Source: Myxococcales bacterium (GTDB lineage Bacteria > Myxococcota_A > Bradymonadia > REDH01). From it: a DNA stretch of 32,896 nucleotides. Where the stretch lies: the NCBI GenBank assembly GCA_947496715.1, contig CANMDT010000024.1, forward strand, positions 1-32,896. Reading direction: 5' to 3'. The stretch's first letter is position 1. Every line of letters starts with the position of its first letter. Shown one piece after another: positions 1 to 7,009 of the stretch. A program made the position numbers and the translations under genes. The notes under the pieces are model-generated. The model searched no databases. It saw nothing but the letters and a program-made list of their open reading frames with translations, and was not told the origin of the DNA.

Positions 1-1245
1 CCGCGCGTGGTCGGCCTCTGCAGATGGGCAGGTCGCATACCAGCCCTCCGTCGTGTCGTTGTCGTGGGTGCCGGTGTAGGCCACACACCGAACCGGGTAG
101 TTGTGCGGAAGGTAGGGATGGTCGTCACTGCCTCCGAAGGCGAAGTGGAGAATCTTCATGCCGGGCAGTTGGAGGCCGTCGCGGAGCTCCTCCACCGCGG
201 GCGTGATGATGCCGAGGTCCTCGGCGATGATGGGCAGGTCGCCGAGCTCGGCACGTAGCGCATCGAAGAAGGGGCGGCTCGGGCCCGGACGCCAGCTCCC
301 CGAGCGAGCGTCGGGGGCCTCGGCGGGGATGGCCCAGTAGGACTCAAAGCCGCGGAAGTGGTCGATGCGGACCATGTCGGCCTGGCGCAGACAGGCACGG
401 ACCCGCTGCTTCCACCAACGGTGACCGCTCGCTTCGCTGGCCGCCCAGTCGAAGAGCGGGTTGCCCCACCGCTGCCCTACCTCGCTGAAGTAGTCGGGCG
501 GCACGCCGGCGACGAAGGCCGGTTGACCGTCGGCGTCGAGTTCGAAGAGCGACCGCTCCACCCAGACATCGGCAGAGTGCAGCCCGACGAAGATGGGGAT
601 GTCTCCGACGATGCGGATGCCGGCCCGGTTGGCGGCGGCGCGCACCGCCTGCCACTGGGCGTCGACGGCGAACTGCACCAGCTTCACCGCGGCGATGGCG
701 GGCGCCTCTGCTTCGGCAAAGGCGGCGAGCGCCTCCGCGTGGCGGTCGCGCAGCGCAACGGGCCACTGCTGCCAGAGGCCGGCGCCATGCCGCATTCCGA
801 TGATCTCAAACAGGGCAAAGTCGTGTAGCCAGTGCGCTGCTGCTTCAAAGGCCTCCAGCGCAGCCCGGTCGGCATCTGTAGCCCCCTCAGCGAAGCCCTT
901 CACGAGCGCGGGAAGGAGCTGATCTCGCTGCCACGCCGCGTGGGCCTCGAAGTCGGAGGAGGCACCGCCGTGGGGACGCGTCGCCAGCACCGCGCCATCG
1001 AGCCAGCCGCGGGCAACGAGCGCTTCGGCGTCGAGCAGGAGCGGGTTCATCGCGAAGGCGCTGGTGGCCATGTAGGGGCTGTCTGCCGCGGCTGGCGGGC
1101 CAAGTGGAAGCAGTTGCCACAACCCCTGCCCTGCGGCCTCCAGGAAGCCGATAAAGGCCATTGCCTCTGCTCCGAGCGTGCCGTTCGGCCCGGGTCCGGG
1201 CAGCGAGGTGGGATGGAGGAGGATACCTGAGGTTCGACGGTCCAT
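1..1245 (-). CDS. malQ: 4-alpha-glucanotransferase MalQ (GH77), 3' end outside window
   Basis: Cytoplasmic amylomaltase that transfers 1,4-alpha-glucan segments between maltodextrin or glycogen chains. The ATG at 1245 opens a frame that stays open for 415 codons to base 1, so the C-terminal part (by family length, about 85-100 residues) is missing. The N-terminus matches the family: SGILLHPTSLPGP, then LWQLLPLGP and DSPYMATSAFAMNPLL. The whole GH77 catalytic set is present: nucleophile D295 in VRIDHFRGFE, acid/base E342 in IAEDLG, and D395 in TGTHDNDTTEGW, with HFAFGG and YLPHNY between them. The numbering is almost identical to Thermus amylomaltase as I recall it. It is divergent from the pseudouridine synthase gene, with a small dyad between the two starts. 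I see no glycogen genes in the window, so its operon partners, if any, lie beyond base 1. Identification is secure. Confidence 0.95.
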   Translation of the reverse strand, partial: MDRRTSGILLHPTSLPGPGPNGTLGAEAMAFIGFLEAAGQGLWQLLPLGPPAAADSPYMATSAFAMNPLLLDAEALVARGWLDGAVLATRPHGGASSDFEAHAAWQRDQLLPALVKGFAEGATDADRAALEAFEAAAHWLHDFALFEIIGMRHGAGLWQQWPVALRDRHAEALAAFAEAEAPAIAAVKLVQFAVDAQWQAVRAAANRAGIRIVGDIPIFVGLHSADVWVERSLFELDADGQPAFVAGVPPDYFSEVGQRWGNPLFDWAASEASGHRWWKQRVRACLRQADMVRIDHFRGFESYWAIPAEAPDARSGSWRPGPSRPFFDALRAELGDLPIIAEDLGIITPAVEELRDGLQLPGMKILHFAFGGSDDHPYLPHNYPVRCVAYTGTHDNDTTEGWYATCPSAEADHAR

Positions 1246-1268
1246 GGCTGCGCTCCGAATGACAGTCG

Positions 1269-1289
1269 CGGCCTCCTATGACGAGGCCG
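1269..1289. promoter_or_regulatory. Inverted repeat between malQ and rluA-like gene
   Basis: A perfect 7-base dyad (CGGCCTC at 1269-1275, GAGGCCG at 1283-1289) with a 7-base centre lies 24 bases upstream of the malQ start, in the gap between two divergent genes. The position suits an operator or an mRNA hairpin in the malQ leader. In GC-rich DNA such repeats arise by chance, so this is a weak call. Confidence 0.25.
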
Positions 1290-1415
1290 ACGACGATGCA
1301 ATCGCAGCGTCGGCCGCGAACTCGCCCATCCTGCGGCAACCCGCTACGGAGGCGCCCTCTCTGCAACGCGGACGACCTCTTGAAAGTACCCTTCTACGGC
1401 GCCGTCGACACCCTC

Positions 1416-2105
1416 ATGCTCCCCATCGAGTCGCTCATCGTCTACGAGAGCGGCGGCCTCACGGTCATCAACAAGCCGCCGGGCCTCCAGTCCACGGGCC
1501 GCTCGCTCGAAGACAGCAACTGCGCGCAGTACCTGCTCATGGCACGCGCCCGGCGCATGGTCTGGGCCGTGCACCAGATCGACGCCGACACCTCGGGCCT
1601 GCTGGTCTTCACCACCAAGCGGACGCTGGTGCCCATCTACCAGCAGCGGCTGCTCACGCCGAACGGCCAGAAGACCTACCTCGCCATCTGCAACGGCAAC
1701 CCCGAATGGCAGGAGCGCGTCGTTGATGCCCCCATCGGAGACTTCAACGAGCGCGGCGACTACCGCTACGGCGTGAACCCAAACGGTAAGACCGCCAAGA
1801 CCCGCTTCCGGGTCCGTGCCCGCGCCGGCGCCTACTGCCTCATGACCGCCGAGCTATTCACCGGCCGCACCCACCAGATCCGGGTGCATCTGCAGCACGA
1901 AGGGCTCACGCTGGTAGGCGAGAACCGCTACATCGACACGCCCTGCGGCGGGCACCACCGGCAGGCGCTCCATGCGTGGCGGCTCCGCTTTTCGGACGGC
2001 GAGGAGCCCGCCGGTTTCGATGCGCCGCTGCCGCAAGACCTCTGTGAGCTCGCCGAGCGACTGGGGCTCGAAGTGAACCCTGCCGCTTGGAGCGACCTGC
2101 CCTAG
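1416..2105 (+). CDS. RluA-family RNA pseudouridine synthase
   Basis: Isomerises uridine to pseudouridine in rRNA or tRNA. With the ATG at 1416 the protein is 229 residues: VYESGGLTVINKPPGLQSTG at the start of the catalytic domain, catalytic Asp56 in HQIDADTSGLLVF, and the C-terminal GRTHQIRVHL motif. There is no S4 domain, so it is a short RluA/TruC-type enzyme. The canonical signature is HRLD-x-x-TSG; here Arg is Gln and Leu is Ile, while Asp56 and the rest are kept. The frame is open back to an ATG at 1278, but residues encoded before 1416 are Arg/Pro-rich and unlike the family. A TTG at 1380 is another possible start. No convincing Shine-Dalgarno marks any of them. The stop overlaps the stop of the convergent thioesterase gene within a shared CTAG. 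The target uridine cannot be told from sequence. Confidence 0.87.
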   Translation: MLPIESLIVYESGGLTVINKPPGLQSTGRSLEDSNCAQYLLMARARRMVWAVHQIDADTSGLLVFTTKRTLVPIYQQRLLTPNGQKTYLAICNGNPEWQERVVDAPIGDFNERGDYRYGVNPNGKTAKTRFRVRARAGAYCLMTAELFTGRTHQIRVHLQHEGLTLVGENRYIDTPCGGHHRQALHAWRLRFSDGEEPAGFDAPLPQDLCELAERLGLEVNPAAWSDLP

Positions 2106-2911
2106 CCCGAGGGCTGGTCGAAGACAGCGACCAGCTGCTCGGCCCAGGCCACCACCACGCCGTCGCTCTGCAGGGTACCGAGGCTGGTCGCGTAGCCGTT
2201 GCCGGCGGCGAGCGTATCGGCGCGGAACCACCAGAAGCCCTCTTTCGGCACGGGCGCAGACTGCAGAAAGTGGACCGACCAGCGGACCGTGCTGGCCATG
2301 AAGGGCGCGGTGGCAACCGGCAGGATGGGAGCGGGGAAGGCGTCGAGCAGGCCAAGCTGGGCGGAAGCGCCGGAGCCCGGGTCGTCGAGAAAGCGGAGAT
2401 AGCCGCCCGTGGCCGCGTCGTCGGAGCCGGTGAAGGGGAAGCCGCCTTCGGAGAGCCGGCTCTCGAACTGGCGTGTGAAGGCGGGCGTGATGCCGGGGAT
2501 GAAGGGGATCGGGAACGATGCGTCGAGCGGCTTGCTGGGCTGCCGCGACCGCACAGGCACCGCGATCGACGACGAACGGGCCGCGCCGAAGACTGCAGTC
2601 ACGCGTGTGGTGACGCTGTTGCCATCCCCAATCAGCGCCTCGGCAAAGGCCACATTCCGCCCGCGCCGGAGCAGCCGTACCTCGATGATCACGACACCCG
2701 CCGGCAGCGGCGACATGAAGACCGTCTCGGTCGAGAGCACCGGTGGGAGCCCCTCGATAGCCTGCTCCATAGCGCGGAGGCCGAGCGCCGCGACGATGCC
2801 TCCGTAGAGCGTGCGGCCCTGCAGCCACTCCTCTCCGATGGTCAGAGAGAAGGTGTCGCTTCGGCCGGCCACTGGCACCGCCGAAGCCATCAGTTCGTTC
2901 CAGGTCGTCAT
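2102..2911 (-). CDS. Thioesterase-like superfamily protein (double hotdog, TesB/4HBT_3-like)
   Basis: A 269-residue protein of the acyl-CoA thioesterase-like group with two fused hotdog folds. The N-terminal hotdog (about residues 15-110) has the typical WLQGRTLYGGIVAALGLRAM helix, followed by VFMSPLPAGVVIIEVRLLRRGRNVAFAEA spread over the next strands. The second hotdog covers about 170-262 and includes RWSVHFLQ and the C-terminal VVAWAEQLVAVF. Such proteins hydrolyse acyl-CoA or bind acyl thioesters. There is no signal peptide, so it is probably cytoplasmic. GGGAG about eight bases before the ATG at 2911 supports the start. It is transcribed alone, ending tail-to-tail with the pseudouridine synthase gene with a 4-base overlap. 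The superfamily is clear but the substrate is unknown. Confidence 0.8.
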   Translation of the reverse strand: MTTWNELMASAVPVAGRSDTFSLTIGEEWLQGRTLYGGIVAALGLRAMEQAIEGLPPVLSTETVFMSPLPAGVVIIEVRLLRRGRNVAFAEALIGDGNSVTTRVTAVFGAARSSSIAVPVRSRQPSKPLDASFPIPFIPGITPAFTRQFESRLSEGGFPFTGSDDAATGGYLRFLDDPGSGASAQLGLLDAFPAPILPVATAPFMASTVRWSVHFLQSAPVPKEGFWWFRADTLAAGNGYATSLGTLQSDGVVVAWAEQLVAVFDQPSG

Positions 2912-3247
2912 GGTCGCTCCCGTAGGTCGCCCGCTCCTAGGCCGCCCCCCTGAAGGTCACAATGCCGCACCGGGTCAAAAGGTGCTTGCCCCCCGCCCCC
3001 CTGCTGCTAAATGGCGCCGCCGAGCCGGATGCAGACCCTCTGTTTTCCCTCCCTCGCATTGATTTGCCGGCGGAGCAGCGCAGCTCCGCGCCCAGCGACT
3101 GCCCATTCTTGCAAGCGCCGGTAGACGAGCCAGTTTCTACCCCACGTCGCTGACCACACATCCAGACTGTTTTCTCGCCCGCGCTCATGCGGGCCCCCTG
3201 TTGCATCGGGCCCCCGTGCAAGAGGTTTCGGAAGGAGGGCAAACACG
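2912..3247 (+). promoter_or_regulatory. Non-coding leader of speD with three hairpins and a repeated GC motif
   Basis: No credible coding sequence fills these 336 bases between the divergent thioesterase and speD starts. On the speD side I see three perfect stem-loops. They are GCGGAGC/GCTCCGC at 3070-3076 and 3083-3089, GGTAGA/TCTACC at 3120-3125 and 3136-3141, and CCCGC/GCGGG at 3178-3182 and 3189-3193. The last runs into a 9-base direct repeat, CGGGCCCCC, at 3190-3198 and 3207-3215. The two repeat copies could pair in alternative ways just before the ribosome-binding site. I could not name a clear sigma70 promoter and do not recognise a known riboswitch family. A regulated 5' UTR for a polyamine gene is plausible but is an inference. 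Confidence 0.35.
3233..3238 (+). promoter_or_regulatory. Strong Shine-Dalgarno of speD
   Basis: A consensus AGGAGG lies nine bases before a TTG at 3248. It is what fixes the unusual TTG start, because residue numbering from there reproduces the Thermotoga-type AdoMetDC exactly. Confidence 0.8.
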
Positions 3248-3640
3248 TTGGAAGCACTCGGTCGTCATTGCATCATTGAGTATTTCGGTTGTCCGAGCGA
3301 GATCATGAACGATGTGAAGCTCATCGAAGATGCCATGGTCGGTGCTGCGCGCGCGATGCGTGCCAACATCGTGGCCTCTGAGTTCCACCACTTCAATCCG
3401 CATGGCGTCAGTGGCATGGTCATCATCAGCGAGTCGCACCTCTCCATCCATACCTGGCCGGAGTACGGTTACGCGGCCGTCGATGTCTTTACCTGCGGCG
3501 ATGTCATCGACCCGACCAATGCGCACGAGCTGCTCCGCGAAGCCTTCAAGCCCACGAGCGAGTCGGTCATGGAGCTCAAGCGCGGCCTGCTCCGCGTGCC
3601 GAAGGGCAGCCTGCCGAAGGCCTACGCCGTCAAAGAGTAG
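3248..3640 (+). CDS. speD: S-adenosylmethionine decarboxylase proenzyme (SpeD/SpeH, prokaryotic class 1B)
   Basis: Pyruvoyl enzyme that decarboxylates AdoMet to supply the aminopropyl donor for spermidine. The 130-residue protein is a full-length short-form (Thermotoga/Bacillus-type) proenzyme. The self-cleavage site is present in SESHLSIHTWPE: Glu62-Ser63 is the expected cut, with Ser63 becoming the pyruvoyl group. The proton donors His68 and Cys83 (in VDVFTCGD) sit at the positions known from the Thermotoga maritima enzyme. Translation starts at TTG, supported by a consensus AGGAGG. The partner gene speE is about 4 kb downstream on the opposite strand, not in the same operon. The aldolase gene begins 66 bases after the stop and may be cotranscribed. 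The long upstream leader with hairpins hints at control at RNA level. Confidence 0.95.
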   Translation: MEALGRHCIIEYFGCPSEIMNDVKLIEDAMVGAARAMRANIVASEFHHFNPHGVSGMVIISESHLSIHTWPEYGYAAVDVFTCGDVIDPTNAHELLREAFKPTSESVMELKRGLLRVPKGSLPKAYAVKE

Positions 3641-3706
3641 GCTCCCGTCCCCAGACGATGTACTGAACTCCGCGCGGTATGGGGCGCAGAATACCCGGAG
3701 AGACCT

Positions 3707-4468
3707 GTGAGACCCGCGACCGCCATCAGCAAGCACCTTTCGGAACGGCCGCTTCTCACCACCTTCGTTGCGATGCACGACCCGACGGTTGTCGGGCTCA
3801 TCGCCGCCGCCGGCTTTGACGGCGTGGTCATCGATCAGGAGCATGGCACCATGCCCATCTCGGTGGCGCGCACGCTCATCCTCGCTGCCCACGCGGCAGG
3901 GATATATGCCTTTGTGCGACCGCCCGACATCCGTCGCGGCTCCATTCAGGATGCCCTCGAAGCGGGTGCTGACGGCCTGCTTGCCCCGATGGTTGAGACG
4001 TTTGAACAGGCACGCGCGCTCGTGGGTTGGAGCCACTATCCGCCGGAGGGTAGCCGCGGGTTTCACCCGCTCACGGGAGCCTCCTCCTACAGCGCTCTCC
4101 CTGGCGGTCCTGCGGCTCGAAATGCGAGCCTCTTTGTTGCGGTGCAGATCGAGACGGCGCGCGGCCTCGCCAACCTGGAGGCGATCGCCGCGGTGCCGGG
4201 CCTCGACGCACTCTTCCTCGGACCCGGCGACCTCTCCCTCTCGCTCGGCGTCGCACCCGACGCACCCGAGCTTGCTGCCGCGCTCGCCTCGCTCGCGAAC
4301 GCTGCGCACTCGAGAAACATCCATGCGGGCACTTGGGTAGCCGGCGCACCGCAGGCTGCACAGGCCCATGCGCTCGGCGTGCGCTGGCTCGTAGCAGGCG
4401 GCGACGCTGGCATGCTGCTGCAGGCCGCACGCGGGCTCGCGGGCGATGTTCGGAATGTGCTGGCATGA
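3707..4468 (+). CDS. HpcH/HpaI-family aldolase (class II, 2-oxo acid aldolase type)
   Basis: A 253-residue TIM-barrel aldolase of the HpcH/HpaI group, which cleaves 4-hydroxy-2-oxo acids to pyruvate plus an aldehyde using a divalent metal. The key residues line up with E. coli HpaI: His46 in IDQEHGTM, Arg71 in FVRPPD, metal ligand Glu149 in VQIETARGL and metal ligand Asp175 in LGPGDLS. The GTG start at 3707 follows GGAG by six bases. The stop overlaps the ATG of the monooxygenase gene (ATGA), so the two are translationally coupled and probably act in one pathway. An aldolase next to an aromatic hydroxylase would suit breakdown of an aromatic or tryptophan-derived compound, but no ring-cleavage gene lies between them. 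The true substrate is not evident. Confidence 0.87.
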   Translation: MRPATAISKHLSERPLLTTFVAMHDPTVVGLIAAAGFDGVVIDQEHGTMPISVARTLILAAHAAGIYAFVRPPDIRRGSIQDALEAGADGLLAPMVETFEQARALVGWSHYPPEGSRGFHPLTGASSYSALPGGPAARNASLFVAVQIETARGLANLEAIAAVPGLDALFLGPGDLSLSLGVAPDAPELAAALASLANAAHSRNIHAGTWVAGAPQAAQAHALGVRWLVAGGDAGMLLQAARGLAGDVRNVLA

Positions 4469-6423
4469 AGGTCGCGGTTGTCGGCGCAGGCCCTGCAGGC
4501 GCACTGATTGCCTGCGGCCTCGTGGAACGGGGCTGCGATGTCACCCTGTTTGAGCGCCGCAGTGACCCGCTCCGCGTCCCGGACGCCCAGCGTACCATTC
4601 AGCTCTCCCTCTCTCCGCGGGGCCTGAAGGCGCTCGAGGCTGTCGGCCTTCGTGAGGCCGTCATGGCACGCGGGATTCCGCTCGCTGCGCGCGCCTTCCA
4701 TCCGCGAGATGGTGCATCTCGCCTTCTCCCCTACCCCGACCCGACCTGGCGCAACGCCTCCATCGATCGGCACACCCTCGCAGCGACGGTGCTGGATCGC
4801 GCGCTGGCGCAGCCAGGGCTCACAACGCGGTTCGGCGCAACCGTTGCTGATGTGGAGGTGCGCTCGGCGAGCGTCATTACTCGGGCATCCGACGGTACGC
4901 TCTCGCGCGAGCAGTTCGACCTCGTCATCGGCGCAGACGGCGTTGCCTCTCAGGTGCGCGCCGCACTCGTTCGCTCGCCCGAGGTCGACTTCGCGAAGCG
5001 GGTCTCACCGTGGGGCTACGCAGAACTCAGTTTCGCGTTGCCGGAGGGCGACGCCTATCGCGTTCCGGCCATCCATGTCTTCCCACGCGAGACCTTCTTC
5101 ATCGCCTGCTTTCCGGGGCGCGATGGCAAGCTGCACGGCACACTCGTGGCGCAACACAGCGCGTGGCAAGCCGCCCGCGCGGCTGGTAGCCTCGCAGCGC
5201 TGCTGAGGCGGGAGCTGCCCGACCTCATCCCCTGCCTCACCCGCCCCATGGAGGATGTAGCCGCACGGTCGCTGCTCCCTATCACCATCGTCCGTTGCGG
5301 GAGCTGGACCGACGGTGAGAGGCTGCTCCTCGCCGGAGATGCGGCCCATGCCACGGCGCCTTTCATGGGCCAAGGTGTGAACATCGGCCTTGAAGATGGT
5401 GCCGCGCTGCTTCGGGTCTGGGACGAACAGGGCGGCGACCGCCAGCGAATCTGCGAGGCCTACCAGCGGGAGCGGGTCGCGGAAGGGCTTGCCTGCTGCG
5501 ACCTGTCCGAACGTGCCGCAGATCTGCTGCTCCGCATGCCGCCCGATAACCCACCGCCCACGCCCCATCCGCTGACGCGGCTGAACTTTTTGGGCCACCG
5601 CTACGCCGATGTTGCGCGCGACGTCATCCCCGGCTGGCAGCCCGAAATCTATGCCCAGGCCGCCGCTCCTGCGCTGGGCGACGGCCTGCAGTTTCCCGCG
5701 GCGCTTCTGGAGCCCTTCGATGCCTCTCCGGGGGCTCTGCTCTTTCGCCAAGGCGATGACGCCGACGAACTCCTCGTGCTGCAGTCCGGCAGTGTCCAGG
5801 TGTCGTCGCCAACGCTGGGCGTCCTGAGCCTGCGTGGCCCGACCGTTATCGGCGAGATGGGGTGGCTCGGCAGTCCACAACGCACAGCCAGCGTTACCTG
5901 CGAAACCCCCTGCTCGCTCGCTCGGCTCTCCTACGCAAAACTCGACGCATTCTGCGCCTCACAGCCGGCGCTCGCGCTGCCACTGCTGCGCCAAATCGCA
6001 ACATTGGCAATGGACCGGCTCAACGGGCGCTTCCACCGCGCGCCGAGCTACATCATCCTGCAGGCCGGTGCCGAGGCGCAGCAGCTCGAGCGGCTCGCGA
6101 CCGACTTCCGCGAACTCCTCGCGGGCGCCGCACTCATCGGCGGAGAGCGGGAGGCGGAGATCTTGGAACGCAGCGGCCTGCGACTCACCCGCCTGCTGCC
6201 TGAAGAACACCTTGTCGAGGCGCTCCTGCTAGCCACCGACGCGGGCGAACTCGCTGGCGCCGTGCTCTTCGGCTCGCTCGCAACCAATCGGCTGCTGACG
6301 CAGCGACTGGATGCCAAGGGTGTTGCATGGACGACCGACGAGGATGAGGCCCGCGCCCTGCTGCAGCGCCGTGCCCAGATGACACTTGCGTCGGGCCTTC
6401 ATGCGGTGCTGACGCCTGCCTGA
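4465..6423 (+). CDS. Kynurenine 3-monooxygenase-like flavoprotein fused to cNMP-binding and MGS-like domains
   Basis: A 652-residue three-part protein. Residues 1 to about 400 form a class A FAD monooxygenase: GAGPAG near the N-terminus, GADGVASQVR at 156-165, and GDAAHATAPFMGQG at 291-304. RTIQLSLSPRGLKALEAVGL (43-62) is typical of kynurenine 3-monooxygenase, and the substrate carboxylate ligands of that enzyme appear conserved as Arg76 and Tyr90. Residues about 410-525 form a cyclic-nucleotide-binding domain with an intact phosphate-binding cassette (GEMGWLGSPQRTASV, Glu464 and Arg473). Residues about 526-635 resemble a methylglyoxal-synthase-like fold but lack its His/Asp catalytic residues. 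The ATG at 4465 overlaps the aldolase stop; the frame is open further upstream but that part is antisense-like filler. Known bacterial KMOs are about 460 residues, so the last 190 are extra. Allosteric control by a nucleotide is an inference. Confidence 0.85.
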   Translation: MKVAVVGAGPAGALIACGLVERGCDVTLFERRSDPLRVPDAQRTIQLSLSPRGLKALEAVGLREAVMARGIPLAARAFHPRDGASRLLPYPDPTWRNASIDRHTLAATVLDRALAQPGLTTRFGATVADVEVRSASVITRASDGTLSREQFDLVIGADGVASQVRAALVRSPEVDFAKRVSPWGYAELSFALPEGDAYRVPAIHVFPRETFFIACFPGRDGKLHGTLVAQHSAWQAARAAGSLAALLRRELPDLIPCLTRPMEDVAARSLLPITIVRCGSWTDGERLLLAGDAAHATAPFMGQGVNIGLEDGAALLRVWDEQGGDRQRICEAYQRERVAEGLACCDLSERAADLLLRMPPDNPPPTPHPLTRLNFLGHRYADVARDVIPGWQPEIYAQAAAPALGDGLQFPAALLEPFDASPGALLFRQGDDADELLVLQSGSVQVSSPTLGVLSLRGPTVIGEMGWLGSPQRTASVTCETPCSLARLSYAKLDAFCASQPALALPLLRQIATLAMDRLNGRFHRAPSYIILQAGAEAQQLERLATDFRELLAGAALIGGEREAEILERSGLRLTRLLPEEHLVEALLLATDAGELAGAVLFGSLATNRLLTQRLDAKGVAWTTDEDEARALLQRRAQMTLASGLHAVLTPA

Positions 6424-6488
6424 TTGCGCACCCCTGTGCCGCTCGATGCATCTCAACAACGCTCTCTCCCCCAACCAAAGGCATTCCC

Positions 6489-6962
6489 ATGATCCAGATT
6501 GGCGACACGCTTCCCGACGTTGAAGTTTTCGAGGCAAATCCTTCGCACAAGGTTACCACAGGCCAGCTCTTCGAGGGGAAGCGGTGCCTCCTCTTCGGCG
6601 TGCCTGGCGCCTTCACGCCCGGGTGCAGCAAGACGCATCTACCCGGCTACATCAACGACGCCGACGAATTCCACGCGAAGGGCATCTCGGAGATTGTCTG
6701 CGTTGCCGTCAACGACGCCTTCGTGATGGCGGCCTGGGGTGAAGCCGTCGGTGCCGGCGGGAAGGTGCGACTGCTTGCCGACCCGACCGGGACTTTCACC
6801 AAGGCGCTTGGCCTTGAGGTCAACGCCCCCGCGCTCGGTGGCCTCCGCTCCAAGCGCTACGCGATGATCGTCGATAATGGCGTCGTCACCCAACTCGAGC
6901 TTGAGCCGGATAGCTTTGGTCTCACCTGCTCGCTCGCCTCGTCGATGATCGACCGCGCCTAG
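6489..6962 (+). CDS. Peroxiredoxin, PRDX5 type (atypical 2-Cys)
   Basis: Thiol peroxidase that reduces H2O2 and organic hydroperoxides in the cytoplasm. The 157-residue protein has the peroxidatic centre PGAFTPGCSKTHLPGY with Cys46, preceded by Thr43 and Pro44 as in the family. Cys147 in GLTCSL matches the resolving cysteine of human PRDX5, so an intramolecular disulfide mechanism is likely. It is full length, with no fused glutaredoxin domain. It starts at ATG 6489, 65 bases after the monooxygenase stop and on the same strand. It could be cotranscribed with that flavoenzyme, which would produce peroxide when uncoupled; that link is inferred. It converges on speE across a strong hairpin. Confidence 0.93.
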   Translation: MIQIGDTLPDVEVFEANPSHKVTTGQLFEGKRCLLFGVPGAFTPGCSKTHLPGYINDADEFHAKGISEIVCVAVNDAFVMAAWGEAVGAGGKVRLLADPTGTFTKALGLEVNAPALGGLRSKRYAMIVDNGVVTQLELEPDSFGLTCSLASSMIDRA

Positions 6963-6973
6963 CCTCGAGGAGC

Positions 6974-7001
6974 TGCTCGGCTCACGATGGAGAGCCGAGC
7001 A
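6974..7001. terminator. Hairpin between convergent prx and speE
   Basis: A perfect 10-base stem (TGCTCGGCTC at 6974-6983, GAGCCGAGCA at 6992-7001) with an 8-base loop sits in the 47-base gap between two convergent genes. There is no T-tract on either side, so it is probably a bidirectional stabiliser or weak terminator rather than a classical rho-independent one. Confidence 0.6.
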
Positions 7002-7009
7002 ACGCCTAA

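Noticed and set aside
1278-1415. Possible N-terminal extension of the pseudouridine synthase
   Set aside because: The frame is open, but the 46 added residues are Arg/Pro-rich, unlike the family, lack a ribosome-binding site and lie in the divergent promoter region.
3185-4504. 439-codon open frame on the minus strand
   Set aside because: Antisense to speD and the aldolase gene, both of which have exact catalytic residues on the plus strand.
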